The position numbers were made by a program, and so were the translations under genes. From assembly GCF_003026455.1 (NCBI RefSeq), contig NZ_PYMB01000001.1:372001-436000 (forward strand): a stretch of DNA of 64,000 bases, given 5' to 3'. The notes beneath the pieces were generated by a model. It had not been told where the DNA came from. It did no database searches and saw only the letters and a list, made by a program, of their open reading frames with translations. How positions within the stretch are numbered: the first letter of the stretch is position 1; the number at the start of each line of letters is the position of its first letter. Origin of the DNA: Photobacterium rosenbergii (GTDB lineage: Bacteria; Pseudomonadota; Gammaproteobacteria; Enterobacterales; Vibrionaceae). Positions 24,722-34,299 of this stretch are shown one piece after another.

Positions 24722-26203
24722 TTGAATAATAAATGTTTGATGGTTCAGGGTACCACGTCTGACGCAGGAAAGAGTGTGCTGGTGGCAGGGTTGTGCCGTG
24801 TATTAGCACGTAAGAATATTAAGGTTGCCCCATTTAAATCGCAGAATATGGCCCTAAATAGTGCTGTCACTAAAGATGGTGGTGAAATAGGACGGGCGCA
24901 AGCGGTACAAGCACAGGCAAGTAGGATTGAGCCAACTGTACACATGAACCCGGTATTGTTAAAACCGAACACAGATATCGGTGCTCAGGTCATCGTTCAG
25001 GGTAAAGCTCTTGCAGACATGGATGCGGTTGGCTATCACAACTACAAGAAAGTCGTGATAGGTCCAATTATGGAGTCTTTCGATATCCTTCAACAGGAAT
25101 ACCAAACCGTCATCATCGAAGGTGCTGGAAGTCCGGCTGAAATCAACCTGCGTGAAAATGACGTCGCGAATATGGGGTTTGCTGAAGAAGCCGATGTGCC
25201 TGTGATTATCGTTGCTGATATAGATCGCGGCGGTGTTTTTGCTCATTTGTATGGCACCTTAGCCTTATTATCGGAAAGTGAGCAGGCAAGGGTTAAAGGA
25301 TTTGTCATCAACCGTTTCCGAGGGGATATCAAGTTATTGGAATCTGGCTTGGAATGGCTAGAGCAGAAAACAGGTAAGCCAGTGCTTGGGGTATTGCCGT
25401 ATCTCCATGGTCTAATGCTAGAGGCAGAAGATGCCATTGATGTCCAGCAAGTCGCTGCTGATGGTGAGCAATTAAAGGTCTCTGTGCCGGTGCTAACACG
25501 TGTAAGTAACCATACAGACTTTGATCCCCTGCGCATGCATCCTCAAGTAAATCTACAATTTATAGGTAAAGGGCAGCAAATTCCGCCATCTGATCTTATC
25601 ATTATTTCAGGGACCAAAAGTGTTCGTAGTGATTTGGACTACCTTCGGGAGCAAGGGTGGGACCAGCAAATTGCCCGTCACCTTCGTTTAGGCGGAAAGG
25701 TGATGGGTATTTGCGGTGGTTATCAGATGTTGGGTGAAGCGATAGCCGATCTTGATGGTATCGAGGGTGAACCCGGGACGAGTCGTGGATTAGGATACTT
25801 ACCCGTATCAACGGTATTAGCACCTCATAAGCAACTCAAGCAAGTGGCGGGAAGCCTTACAATGCCTGATCAGCAAAGTGTGCCGGTTAGAGGTTATGAA
25901 ATCCATGCTGGAGTGACTGAAGGGATTGGTGAAGATGCACCGATTCAGTTGGCTGGCAATCTCGACGGTAAGTTCGGTATAGACAATCAGGTGTTTGGTA
26001 CATACCTGCACGGTATCTTCGAGCAACAAGAGGCTTGTGATGCCATTTTGAACTGGGCGGGACTCACAGCAACCTGTACACCGGATTTTGATGTGATCAG
26101 AGAGCAAGGCATTGACCGTGTTGCCGATATGCTTGAAGAGCATATGGATTTGGAAAAATTATGGCCAGAATGGTCTGAACTGTTTGACAAGAATGGAGTT
26201 TGA
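24722..26203 (+). CDS. cobQ: Cobyric acid synthase (adenosylcobyrate a,c-diamide amidotransferase)
   Basis: Protein of 493 residues. It amidates the corrin ring side chains at positions b, d, e and g in cobalamin synthesis, using glutamine and ATP. The N-terminal P-loop is [19 protein letters not shown] (7-25), with [20 protein letters not shown] after it, and the class I glutamine amidotransferase domain has C331 in [12 protein letters not shown] and a later H in [10 protein letters not shown] use TTG 24722 with GAGG upstream; there is no nearby ATG that keeps the N-terminus. It is alone here, without other cobalamin genes, and no cobalamin riboswitch is evident. Confidence 0.92.
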   Translation: MNNKCLMVQGTTSDAGKSVLVAGLCRVLARKNIKVAPFKSQNMALNSAVTKDGGEIGRAQAVQAQASRIEPTVHMNPVLLKPNTDIGAQVIVQGKALADMDAVGYHNYKKVVIGPIMESFDILQQEYQTVIIEGAGSPAEINLRENDVANMGFAEEADVPVIIVADIDRGGVFAHLYGTLALLSESEQARVKGFVINRFRGDIKLLESGLEWLEQKTGKPVLGVLPYLHGLMLEAEDAIDVQQVAADGEQLKVSVPVLTRVSNHTDFDPLRMHPQVNLQFIGKGQQIPPSDLIIISGTKSVRSDLDYLREQGWDQQIARHLRLGGKVMGICGGYQMLGEAIADLDGIEGEPGTSRGLGYLPVSTVLAPHKQLKQVAGSLTMPDQQSVPVRGYEIHAGVTEGIGEDAPIQLAGNLDGKFGIDNQVFGTYLHGIFEQQEACDAILNWAGLTATCTPDFDVIREQGIDRVADMLEEHMDLEKLWPEWSELFDKNGV

Positions 26204-26269
26204 TTCTCCTTTTGTTAACCACTGAGCCTAGTCGGTAAGCGGCTGGGCTCTGAGATAAGAGGGATGAAT

Positions 26270-26803
26270 ATGATATTAGATGTTTCACCGAGTATTAAAA
26301 CTCAACGTCTTTATACCAGGCCATGGGATGAAGACGATCTTGCTGGTTTATACCGGATAATGTCCAATCAATCAGTTCATACCTTCACGGAAGAGGAACC
26401 TTGGTCTGAAGAAAAGGCGAGACGTGAATTACGGAAGTACCATATTGAGCCACCTTTAAATGAAGGGTGCCGTGGTTACTTTAACTGCCCGCTTATACTA
26501 TCTGATTGCCATACCTTGATTGGCCGAGTAGGGTTGCACCCTTATGGTGATAATGAATCGACTGCAGAGATTGAATGGGTGATCTGTGAAGATCATTGGC
26601 ATCAAGGTTATGCGACTGAGATCGGTAAAGCGATCCTTGAATACGGTTTTCGGGAAGCGGGCTTTCACAGCATTATCGGATTTACATGCGTCCGAAATAT
26701 GTCTGCACGTCAGGTTATGAAAAAAATAGGGATGGAACACATTGGCGACAGAGAGCTTCATAATCGCAAGCTCAGTGTCTTTCAAATAAAAAGGGAGCCT
26801 TAA
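26270..26803 (+). CDS. GNAT-family acetyltransferase (RimJ/RimL-like)
   Basis: Protein of 177 residues. TQRLYTRPWDEDDL near the start, EIEWVICEDHWHQGYATEIG as the acetyl-CoA loop (motif A) and FTCVRNMSARQVMKKIGME (motif B) are typical of ribosomal-protein or small-molecule N-acetyltransferases of the RimJ/RimL group. ATG 26270 is preferred because AGAGGG is 6 bases upstream; the ATG at 26264 touches that site. The terminator overlaps the stop codon. Substrate unknown. Confidence 0.8.
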   Translation: MILDVSPSIKTQRLYTRPWDEDDLAGLYRIMSNQSVHTFTEEEPWSEEKARRELRKYHIEPPLNEGCRGYFNCPLILSDCHTLIGRVGLHPYGDNESTAEIEWVICEDHWHQGYATEIGKAILEYGFREAGFHSIIGFTCVRNMSARQVMKKIGMEHIGDRELHNRKLSVFQIKREP

Positions 26804-26818
26804 TCGGCTCCCTTTTTT
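26788..26818 (+). terminator. Terminator overlapping the GNAT stop codon
   Basis: AAAAAGGGAGCC and GGCTCCCTTTTTT form a perfect stem with a 6-base loop and end in T residues; the stop codon is in the loop. Confidence 0.9.
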
Positions 26819-26838
26819 GAATGCTCAATTTACGAATT

Positions 26839-26868
26839 AGAAGCACTATCGGGCTTGGTAGTGCTTCT
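26839..26868 (-). terminator. Hairpin at the end of the ABC transporter operon
   Basis: AGAAGCACTA (26839-26848) and TAGTGCTTCT (26859-26868) form a 10-base stem overlapping the permease stop codon. There is no strong T-run, so termination is probable but not certain. Confidence 0.5.
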
Positions 26869-27766
26869 GTGAGTGCCTTTCTAAGTGGCTGAACAGGACG
26901 GACAGGCCAAAGCAAAGAGCGAGGTATCCAGCGCCTACCAGTAGCCAGATCTCAAAGATCAAGCCAGAAGAGTTGGCTATTTCACTACCCACAAAAGTGA
27001 GCTCTTGGATCGATATCAGTGAAATAATGGACGAGTCTTTCACCAAAGAAATAAATTGACCGGCTAGCGGTGGCACAATGCCGCTTAATGCCTGAGGGAA
27101 GATAACAAAACGGAAACGGTCGAGTTTTGTTAAGCCAAGCGAGTCAGCCGCTTCCCATTGTCCTTTTGCTATAGCGTCGATACCAGAACGGACAATCTCG
27201 GCGATATAAGCTGCAGCAATCAGGCCAACACACAAGATCCCTGAAAACAAGTTTTCCCATAACTTTGCAGGGCCAAATAGCACAGACTGCCAAAGGCTGA
27301 TTTCAGTAGGTGTATTGCGAAGCACAGCCTCTAGGCCTAAAACAGGAATGAGTTGGCTGGAGATAAAGAAATAAAAAATAAAGACAAAAACCAATGGTGG
27401 AATGTTTCGCACCAATTGGATATAGGCTTGTGCGGGTAACCGCAAGAAAAACCATGTTGATCGGCGTGCTAAACCGAGTAACAAGCCGAGCACGCCAGCA
27501 AACACTATTCCCCATAGGCTAAGGCGTAATGTTGCGAGGAGACCCTGGAAAAAATAGGGTAGCTCACCATCCCGACCTGGTGTCATGATCAAACTAAAAG
27601 CTCTCTCCCAGTTCCACTGATAATGAATTCCGGCAGATGAACGGTACCATAGCCAACCAATAGTTGCGGCGATAACACCAAGAAGTAAAACATCAAGTTT
27701 GTTCAGTTTGAAAAAGGCCGGGAAAGTCGTTCCCGGCATGTTTCGTATCTTTGTTCGTGACAACAC
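26846..27766 (-). CDS. Amino acid ABC transporter permease (second permease)
   Basis: Protein of 306 residues with about six membrane helices. The coupling segment ADSLGLTKLDRFRFVIFPQA is the EAA loop of the HisM/GltJ type, and VRNIPPLVFVFIFYFF is typical of polar amino acid permeases. The GTG start at 27766 directly follows the stop of the binding-protein gene, with AAGGA upstream, so translation is coupled. It forms the inner-membrane channel with the other permease (28646-29482). Confidence 0.9.
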   Translation of the reverse strand: MLSRTKIRNMPGTTFPAFFKLNKLDVLLLGVIAATIGWLWYRSSAGIHYQWNWERAFSLIMTPGRDGELPYFFQGLLATLRLSLWGIVFAGVLGLLLGLARRSTWFFLRLPAQAYIQLVRNIPPLVFVFIFYFFISSQLIPVLGLEAVLRNTPTEISLWQSVLFGPAKLWENLFSGILCVGLIAAAYIAEIVRSGIDAIAKGQWEAADSLGLTKLDRFRFVIFPQALSGIVPPLAGQFISLVKDSSIISLISIQELTFVGSEIANSSGLIFEIWLLVGAGYLALCFGLSVLFSHLERHSQKHYQAR

Positions 27767-28576
27767 TTACTGTCCTTCTGCGATCTGGTCTTCCCAGTCT
27801 AGGGTAGTGAACCAGTAATCATGGCGCTCTTTTAACCAGCCATCTTCAGTTCGAAGTAAAATCCAGTTGTTGAAGAAGTTAAGTAGATCAAATTCACCAT
27901 GACGGATTGCAAAGGCTTCAGAGCCACGGCTCAGACGCTCTTCGAATGGGATGTATAGCTTGTCACTGTATTGGATTGCCATGTGTTCTGGTTTCGGTGA
28001 TGAGGCCAAAGCGGCATGGGCATTACCATTTAGGACTTCCTGAAATGCCTGAGCTTCATCATCGAATTGGCGCAGTTTTGCTTTCGGGAAATATTTCTTA
28101 GCGGTTTGCACCGTGAAAGCACCACGGCGTACAGCTAAAGTCACACTACGTTTGTTATAGTCTTCATAAGTTGTCTTATCTGCAGATAGCTCTTTATGAG
28201 CAGCAAGTTGTACCCCAGAGTGTGCATATGGGCTTGTGAACAACACGCTCATATTACGTTCGGGTGTAATAGACAAACCACCGATAATTACATCAAATTT
28301 ACCGGCTAGTAGCGCAGGGATAATACCGTCCCAAGCCGTCGGGATAAACTCAACTTTTAACCCTGCATCTTTAGCTAAGCGGCGAGCCACATCGACTTCA
28401 AAGCCAACTAATTCACCTTGTTTATCCCTCATCGCCCAAGGGACGAATGTTGATAAACCAACGCGAAGGGTCCCTCGCTCTTTGATTTCAACCAGTGTAC
28501 TTTTATCGGCAGCTGTCGAGACAGAGGCCATCGTTAGCGCCATAACGGCTAACAGTGCTGAGAGTAATCGTTTCAT
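27767..28576 (-). CDS. Periplasmic amino acid-binding protein of the ABC transporter
   Basis: Protein of 269 residues with a signal peptide (MKRLLSALLAVMALTMASVSTA). The mature part has RGTLRVGLSTFVPWAMRDKQ and GFEVDVARRLAKDAGLKVEF, followed by FDVIIGGLSITPERNMSVLF, the family 3 (polar amino acid) solute-binding pattern. The ligand is likely a polar or acidic amino acid such as glutamate or glutamine; the exact one is not decided by sequence. It lies between the two permease genes. Confidence 0.9.
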   Translation of the reverse strand: MKRLLSALLAVMALTMASVSTAADKSTLVEIKERGTLRVGLSTFVPWAMRDKQGELVGFEVDVARRLAKDAGLKVEFIPTAWDGIIPALLAGKFDVIIGGLSITPERNMSVLFTSPYAHSGVQLAAHKELSADKTTYEDYNKRSVTLAVRRGAFTVQTAKKYFPKAKLRQFDDEAQAFQEVLNGNAHAALASSPKPEHMAIQYSDKLYIPFEERLSRGSEAFAIRHGEFDLLNFFNNWILLRTEDGWLKERHDYWFTTLDWEDQIAEGQ

Positions 28577-28645
28577 GCTTCCTTTCTCCTAATCCAAACG
28601 TTTTTCATGAATGACTGTTTATACATAGTGCAATTTATAGTTCTG

Positions 28646-29482
28646 TTAATGTGACGGGGTATTCAGCCTATGTGCTAACCAAGCGGCAAATCCCGATAGC
28701 GTAAGGGTGACAATGAGGTAGATACCGGCCACGGTGAACCACACCTCAAAGGGCATAGCGGTATCGGCGACGATGTTCCTACCTTCTGTGGTTAAATCAA
28801 AAATCGCCATCACACTAACGATTGATGAGTTTTTTACTAATGAAACGCCTTCGTTTGTCAGTGGGGGTAAAATGCGTTTAATGACTTGAGGTAAAATGAC
28901 AAAACGATAGCTGTCTAATTTTGACAGCCCAAGGCTGTTGCTAGCTTCAAATTGCCCACGCTCAATACTGGTTAGGCCGGCCCTGAAAATCTCTGCTGTG
29001 TAAGCACCTTGGAACAGAGATAGCGCCATTACGGCGGTGGTAAACCTCTCCAAACCAAGCACAGGGCCAAAGACAAAATACAGTAGGTAAATTTGCACTA
29101 GTAAAGGCGTATTACGAATAAGTTCGATATAACCTCTAGCAATAGTTCGACCCACAATCGAATCAGAGAGGCGAAGCAGGGCGGTAGCCAAACCTATAAC
29201 CAAGGTGAACAATAAGCTAACGGTTGAAATTTCAAGCGTTACCCTCAAGCCTTCTAGTAACTCTGCTGGAAACCATTCTCCATCCTCAACAAACCACAAG
29301 TACTGAGGTATTCGATACCATTGCCAGCGGTAGTTCATCGCATCTGCACCGGTCTCAAGTAACCAGAGTATGAAAATGGCAACAAGACTAACCTGTAATA
29401 AGCCTGAGAAAAAAGGTTTGGAAATGCGCCCCAACGTTTTCAATACCGGTGATGACCTAACCACTTTGTGAACCATAGTCAT
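28646..29482 (-). CDS. Amino acid ABC transporter permease (first permease)
   Basis: Protein of 278 residues with a long N-terminal hydrophobic segment and the permease domain containing ELIRNTPLLVQIYLLYFVFG and the EAA loop EASNSLGLSKLDSYRFVILPQ. It is of the HisM/GlnP group. It follows the ATPase gene by 5 bases; AAGGATT precedes the first ATG, and the second in-frame ATG (29476) has better spacing, so the start may be two codons further in. Confidence 0.88.
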   Translation of the reverse strand: MTMVHKVVRSSPVLKTLGRISKPFFSGLLQVSLVAIFILWLLETGADAMNYRWQWYRIPQYLWFVEDGEWFPAELLEGLRVTLEISTVSLLFTLVIGLATALLRLSDSIVGRTIARGYIELIRNTPLLVQIYLLYFVFGPVLGLERFTTAVMALSLFQGAYTAEIFRAGLTSIERGQFEASNSLGLSKLDSYRFVILPQVIKRILPPLTNEGVSLVKNSSIVSVMAIFDLTTEGRNIVADTAMPFEVWFTVAGIYLIVTLTLSGFAAWLAHRLNTPSH

Positions 29483-29487
29483 AATCC

Positions 29488-30225
29488 TTAATAACTCAGG
29501 ATTTGTTCCAAGAACATTTGAGTTCTTGGGTGTTGTGGAGAATCAAACAGCTGAGAGGGAGGGGCAATCTCAACAATTTCACCCTCATCCATAAAGACCA
29601 CACGATCGGCGACTTTTCTAGCAAAGCCCATCTCATGGGTCACACAAATCATGGTCATTCCTTCGCCGGCAAGTTCTGTCATTACATCGAGGACCTCACG
29701 GATCATTTCAGGATCAAGCGCGGAGGTTGGCTCATCGAAAAGCAGGATATCCGGTTTCATACAAAGTGAGCGGGCAATAGCTACACGCTGTTGCTGCCCA
29801 CCTGAAAGTTGTGAAGGGTATTTATCGGCCTGATGGGCAATATGAACACGGTTAAGGTATTCCATTGCTAATTTATCGGCTTCTTGCTTACTAAGCTTTC
29901 GGGTGCGACGAGGAGCTAGGGTCAGGTTTTCTAATACGGTCATATGGGGGAATAGGTTGAAGTGCTGGAACACCATACCCACTTGACCACGGATGCGTTT
30001 GAGGTGATGTGCATCAAGCGGTTTTCCAGCCACCTCCAATTGACCTTCATTGAACTGTTCAAGGCCGTTAATACACCGGATCAAGGTTGATTTTCCTGAA
30101 CCTGATGGACCACAGATGACGAGCTTTTCACCTCGCTGAATGTCTAGGTTGATATTCTTGAGTGCCTGGAAATCTCCATACCACTTATTGATGTTTTGAA
30201 ACGAAATTACAGTTTCTTTGGTCAT
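29488..30225 (-). CDS. Amino acid ABC transporter ATPase (GlnQ/GltL-like)
   Basis: Protein of 245 residues. Walker A is GPSGSGKST, the Q-loop is MVFQHFNLFPHMTVLEN, the signature is LSGGQQQRVAIARSL and Walker B is ILLFDEPTSALDPE, with CVTHEMGFARKVADR after it. This is the standard polar amino acid ATPase. It is the first gene of the operon ATPase-permease-binding protein-permease and is divergent from aroG. Confidence 0.93.
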   Translation of the reverse strand: MTKETVISFQNINKWYGDFQALKNINLDIQRGEKLVICGPSGSGKSTLIRCINGLEQFNEGQLEVAGKPLDAHHLKRIRGQVGMVFQHFNLFPHMTVLENLTLAPRRTRKLSKQEADKLAMEYLNRVHIAHQADKYPSQLSGGQQQRVAIARSLCMKPDILLFDEPTSALDPEMIREVLDVMTELAGEGMTMICVTHEMGFARKVADRVVFMDEGEIVEIAPPSQLFDSPQHPRTQMFLEQILSY

Positions 30226-30466
30226 CCAGACCGCTCCAAAGAGATAGTATTTATAAGACTATGCTATTGCTTTGTAACGAGGAATTCAAAGATATGAAGA
30301 GATAAAACGGAGATAAATGTGAAATTTTATTGATTACGCATCATGTTGATTAATAAGCCACCGATCTGAAAAAAAATCACCGAATTGGCCAATTAGCGTT
30401 TGCACTGCTCATAAAAGGAAGATAAGTTAATGTCAATTGGATTTGAAAGATACTGTCAACGAAGTC

Positions 30467-30484
30467 TGTAATATTAAGTTTACA
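30467..30484 (+). promoter_or_regulatory. TyrR box in front of aroG
   Basis: TGTAAT-ATTAAG-TTTACA matches the TyrR consensus TGTAAA-N6-TTTACA in 11 of 12 defined bases. It ends 30 bases before the aroG ATG, a position for repression by TyrR with an aromatic amino acid. Confidence 0.75.
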
Positions 30485-30514
30485 GCTGACACATGCGTAA
30501 ATTAGGAAGTAACA

Positions 30515-31567
30515 ATGCATAAGACCGATGATGTTCGCATTAGCGAAATTAAAGAACTTCTCCCTCCTGTCGCGGTACTGGAGCGTTTCCCAGCAACTGA
30601 AAATGCGTCTGAAACGGTATATCAAGCTCGTCAGTCAATTCACAAAATTCTAAACGATGAAGATGATCGCCTGCTGGTGATTGTTGGCCCATGCTCCATT
30701 CACGATACCAAAGCTGCTTTAGAGTACGGCGAGAAGCTAAAAGCGCTGCGTGAAGAGCTAAAAGGCGAGCTAGAAGTCGTTATGCGTGTTTACTTTGAAA
30801 AACCACGTACCACTGTTGGCTGGAAGGGTCTTATCAATGACCCATACATGGATAACAGCTTCAAACTAAACGATGGTCTACGTATGGGCCGTAAGCTCCT
30901 GCTTGACCTAACTGATATGGGCGTACCGACAGCTGGTGAGTTCCTAGATATGATCACACCACAGTACATGGGTGATTTGATCAGCTGGGGTGCGATTGGC
31001 GCACGTACTACTGAATCACAAGTGCACCGTGAGCTGGCTTCAGGCCTATCTTGTCCTGTAGGCTTCAAGAACGGTACTGATGGCAATATCAAAATTGCAA
31101 CGGATGCGATTGGTTCAGCGAGTGCGCCGCACCACTTCCTATCTGTGACCAAGTACGGCCACTCTGCGATTGTATCAACAGCCGGTAACGAAGATTGCCA
31201 CATCATCCTGCGTGGTGGTAAAGAGCCAAACTACAGTAAAGAGCATGTAGGTTCGATTACTGATCAGCTTGAAAAAGCGGGTCTTCGCCAGAAGGTGATG
31301 ATCGACTTCAGCCACGCAAACAGCCTTAAGCAGTTCCAACGTCAGATGCTGGTTTCAGAAGATGTAGGTAGCCAGATCGCAGAGGGTAACAAAGCTATCT
31401 TCGGTGTAATGATCGAAAGCCACCTTGTAGAAGGCCGCCAGGACATCGTAGAAGGGCAGGAGCCTACTTACGGCCAGAGCATCACAGATGCCTGTATTGG
31501 TTTTGGTGACACTGAGAAAGTACTACGCCAACTAGCGGAAGACGTGAAGAAGCGCCGCGCGAAGTAA
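30515..31567 (+). CDS. aroG: 3-deoxy-D-arabino-heptulosonate 7-phosphate synthase
   Basis: Protein of 350 residues. It joins phosphoenolpyruvate and erythrose 4-phosphate as the first step of the shikimate pathway. It matches E. coli AroG along its length: IKELLPPVAVLERFPATENA, GPCSIHD, MRVYFEKPRTTVGWKGLIND, GAIGARTTESQVHRELASGL and VMIDFSHANS. AGGAAG precedes the ATG. The TyrR box upstream suggests aromatic amino acid control. The isozyme (Phe-, Tyr- or Trp-sensitive) is best judged as AroG-type but is not certain. Confidence 0.93.
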   Translation: MHKTDDVRISEIKELLPPVAVLERFPATENASETVYQARQSIHKILNDEDDRLLVIVGPCSIHDTKAALEYGEKLKALREELKGELEVVMRVYFEKPRTTVGWKGLINDPYMDNSFKLNDGLRMGRKLLLDLTDMGVPTAGEFLDMITPQYMGDLISWGAIGARTTESQVHRELASGLSCPVGFKNGTDGNIKIATDAIGSASAPHHFLSVTKYGHSAIVSTAGNEDCHIILRGGKEPNYSKEHVGSITDQLEKAGLRQKVMIDFSHANSLKQFQRQMLVSEDVGSQIAEGNKAIFGVMIESHLVEGRQDIVEGQEPTYGQSITDACIGFGDTEKVLRQLAEDVKKRRAK

Positions 31568-31593
31568 GTGACAGAGTAACTTTTCTTGTTTAG

Positions 31594-31624
31594 AAAAAGC
31601 CAGCTGACAACAGCTGGCTTTTTT
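31594..31624 (+). terminator. Terminator after aroG
   Basis: AAAAAGCCAGCTG and CAGCTGGCTTTTT with loop ACAA, ending in a T-run. It is 27 bases after the stop. Confidence 0.92.
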
Positions 31625-31723
31625 GTATCTTAATGATTTTATGCATAATTAAACGAATAAATACGGTTATTGAGGAGAAAATGTTTATACTTACATAAAG
31701 GATATTAGTAAAAGGGATTTAAG

Positions 31724-33133
31724 ATGTTGCAAAAATCAACACTTGATAACATATTGTTATTCTTTGTTTTTGTTGGGGTAATATACTTTAGCCTGAATTT
31801 TAATTTCTCAAAGAGTGATATTTTCCTTTTATATGATTCGAAGAGATTTTATGTTATAACTCTAATATTGCTTAGTAGTTTATTTATTCTTTTGAATAGT
31901 AAAGTAAGAACATCTGCCATAAATGATATACAAAGTCTATCTCTATGGGTAAAGGGAGTTTTGTTATTATTACTATCAGGGGTTTTAATATCTAGTATTA
32001 ATAGTGAAAATTATTTATACACACTTAATTATAATCTTTATTATCTAGGTCTTTTTTTTCTTTTATGTCTAATGTATCAAGTATTAAAAAAGAAGAAAAC
32101 GGGATTATACCATTTATATGCGATCATTTCTGTTTTGCTCTTTCTTTCAGTCGCTATTGCATTCTGGATATTGGTATTTTTAGATTTAAAAGTAAACATT
32201 CATACTATATTAAGTTTCTCCAATCCTAGATTTTTGAATCAAGTACAAGTTTGGTTAATAATTCCATTGTTGTATCTTGCAGTTTTAAATAAAAAAAGAA
32301 ACAAAACAAATATACTTGTATCTATTTCACTAGTAGTGAATGTAGCAACAATTATCGCAACAGATGCAAGAGGGATAAGCATTGCTATATGTGCAACTAT
32401 ATTGCTCTGGATAATTTTAGACAAATCTTGGCGGTATTTGATAATTCGAGAAGCCTTAAAATACTTAATAGCAGGTATAATTGTGAAGTTGGCTTTTTTA
32501 GCGCCTTTACCAAGCTATGTATTTTCAGATGGCTTATTAGATTTTGGCTCAATTAGAACAGACTCCCCAGGTAGATTTCAACTGTGGAAAGACTCAATCT
32601 CATTAATAAACGTTTGGGGACAAGGTGGAGGGTACTTTATATGTACTTCAGAGTATAATTTTTCTCCTAGATACGGGCATCCTCATAATTCGTTATTACA
32701 AATATTTATTGATTGGGGTATTGTTACTTTGATCGCATACTGTTTTTTACTCTCTACAGTGTTATTCGCAGTTATTGTTACAAAGAGAAGAAATTTAAGA
32801 ATTACTGGCTTGGCATTATTAGCAGGATTTGCATATAGCTTTGTGTCCGGGGTGTTAGTTATGCCACTGAGTCAATTGTTTGCAGTTTTGTCTATAGCGA
32901 TATACTGGCGTTGTTGCAGCATCAGCGTGCAACCCCCAAAAGAATATAGCCAAAAAGCAATTTCTACATTGTTCAAAGTGATAAGTATTATGATTATCTT
33001 TTCATTATTATATAGAGGAGTAGAAAGAGTAGACTTTTATCGTTCAGGGATATTGAATAATGAATTATTTGAAAAGCAGCGTACATATACAGAATTTTGG
33101 CTTGGTTATAACTGTAATATAGATAGTTTGTGA
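31724..33133 (+). CDS. O-antigen ligase-like membrane protein (Wzy_C domain)
   Basis: Protein of 469 residues with about ten to twelve membrane segments. The periplasmic loop has WGQGGGYFICTSEYNFSPRY and then HPHNSLLQIFIDWG, the pattern of O-antigen ligases and polymerases (WaaL/Wzy family). The role would be attaching or polymerising glycan on the periplasmic side of the inner membrane; it could also act on a glycoprotein. The gene is markedly AT-rich compared with aroG next to it, which suggests transfer. No other glycan gene is adjacent. Confidence 0.7.
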   Translation: MLQKSTLDNILLFFVFVGVIYFSLNFNFSKSDIFLLYDSKRFYVITLILLSSLFILLNSKVRTSAINDIQSLSLWVKGVLLLLLSGVLISSINSENYLYTLNYNLYYLGLFFLLCLMYQVLKKKKTGLYHLYAIISVLLFLSVAIAFWILVFLDLKVNIHTILSFSNPRFLNQVQVWLIIPLLYLAVLNKKRNKTNILVSISLVVNVATIIATDARGISIAICATILLWIILDKSWRYLIIREALKYLIAGIIVKLAFLAPLPSYVFSDGLLDFGSIRTDSPGRFQLWKDSISLINVWGQGGGYFICTSEYNFSPRYGHPHNSLLQIFIDWGIVTLIAYCFLLSTVLFAVIVTKRRNLRITGLALLAGFAYSFVSGVLVMPLSQLFAVLSIAIYWRCCSISVQPPKEYSQKAISTLFKVISIMIIFSLLYRGVERVDFYRSGILNNELFEKQRTYTEFWLGYNCNIDSL

Positions 33134-33138
33134 TAAAA

Positions 33139-33163
33139 AGAGTCACCATATCATGGTGACTCT
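33139..33163. terminator. Bidirectional terminator between the ligase-like gene and tadD
   Basis: AGAGTCACCAT and ATGGTGACTCT form a perfect 11-base stem with a 3-base loop; A-run on the left and TAAATT on the right. It serves both convergent genes. Confidence 0.85.
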
Positions 33164-33183
33164 AAATTGAATTAATAAGAAAT

Positions 33184-34275
33184 TTAATAACGGGTAGTGT
33201 TAATTGAGTAGACAGTAGCTTGTGATTGGTTAGTTTTGTTATTACTGGAGACTTTCACAGGAGGTGATGAAATTTGTAATTTTTCTGCTCTTTTTAGGTT
33301 TTCTTGTGCTTTGGCATAAAAAACAGGACTAGTATTAATTGCTCTCTCTAAGTAACTGATAGAGTTCTCGTAGTCACCTTCAAGCATCGCGAAATAACCA
33401 ATATCATTTAGTGCTCTTTCTTTTGGCATTACACGAGATAGGGCATCTAATGCATCTTCATAACGTCTTGATTTTATATAAGTTAACCCTAGGTTAGACC
33501 AAGCACGTTTATTATTAGGATAAAGTGTTGTGGTTCTTCTGTTAATTATTTCAGCTTGTTTAAGATTACCGTCCAAGTAATATGAATATCCAAGATTAGT
33601 CAATGTTTTTTCAGAGCGACTATCTTGCATTAGCGCAGTTAAGTAAATTTGTTGTGCGGACTTATGTTTTGCATCTAAATCAGCAATGATACCAAGGCCA
33701 ATATAGGCGTTAATAGGCGAGTTATCATCAATCAATAAGCGCTGTGAGAATAGGTCTTTATCTGGATCCCAATCGGACTTTCCTTGCCTTTCTTGATCCA
33801 TTTTAACTGCACGAATGAACTGAGATCTTGCATTCTCCGGTTCACCAAGCTTAAGTTCAACGGTACCAACAGATGATGCATATTGAATATTGTTAGGTTC
33901 TATCATTGCAGCACGCGAGTAAGAAAGTTTGGCTAAATCATACTTTCCTCTTTGCTGGTGAATATAACCAATTTTATAAAATGCCTTGTCAGCATTCTCC
34001 TGAGATGGAAAACTGAGAGCCCTAATATATTCATAAAGTGCTAAATCAGGATCATTGGCGAGATACGCTTTGTCACCTCTGAGTATTGCTTCTTGTGCGT
34101 TTTCAGGGGGAAAATCTGCAGATAAGCCTAATGTCGATTTACCATCATAAAGTTCATGATTAAAATCAACGTTTGTGCTGTTGTCTATATTGCCATTATT
34201 CGAACAACCCACTAAAAGAACAGGTAATATTGCAAGTTTAATACTTGTGAGAAGTGCTAAATTTTTTTGTATCAT
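33184..34275 (-). CDS. tadD: TadD-like TPR lipoprotein of the Tad pilus locus
   Basis: Protein of 363 residues from ATG 34275, chosen because GGAG is 8 bases upstream. ILPVLLVGCSN is a lipobox, so the protein is probably anchored by lipid. The rest consists of TPR-like repeats, for example AFYKIGYIHQQRGKYDLAKL, KTLTNLGYSYYLDGNLKQAE and RAWSNLGLTYIKSRRYEDAL. TadD is the TPR lipoprotein of Tad secretion systems and is thought to help outer-membrane assembly of the channel. It is the last gene of the locus. Confidence 0.8.
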   Translation of the reverse strand: MIQKNLALLTSIKLAILPVLLVGCSNNGNIDNSTNVDFNHELYDGKSTLGLSADFPPENAQEAILRGDKAYLANDPDLALYEYIRALSFPSQENADKAFYKIGYIHQQRGKYDLAKLSYSRAAMIEPNNIQYASSVGTVELKLGEPENARSQFIRAVKMDQERQGKSDWDPDKDLFSQRLLIDDNSPINAYIGLGIIADLDAKHKSAQQIYLTALMQDSRSEKTLTNLGYSYYLDGNLKQAEIINRRTTTLYPNNKRAWSNLGLTYIKSRRYEDALDALSRVMPKERALNDIGYFAMLEGDYENSISYLERAINTSPVFYAKAQENLKRAEKLQISSPPVKVSSNNKTNQSQATVYSINTTRY

Positions 34276-34299
34276 GAACAAACTCCCTTTGTAATCAAG

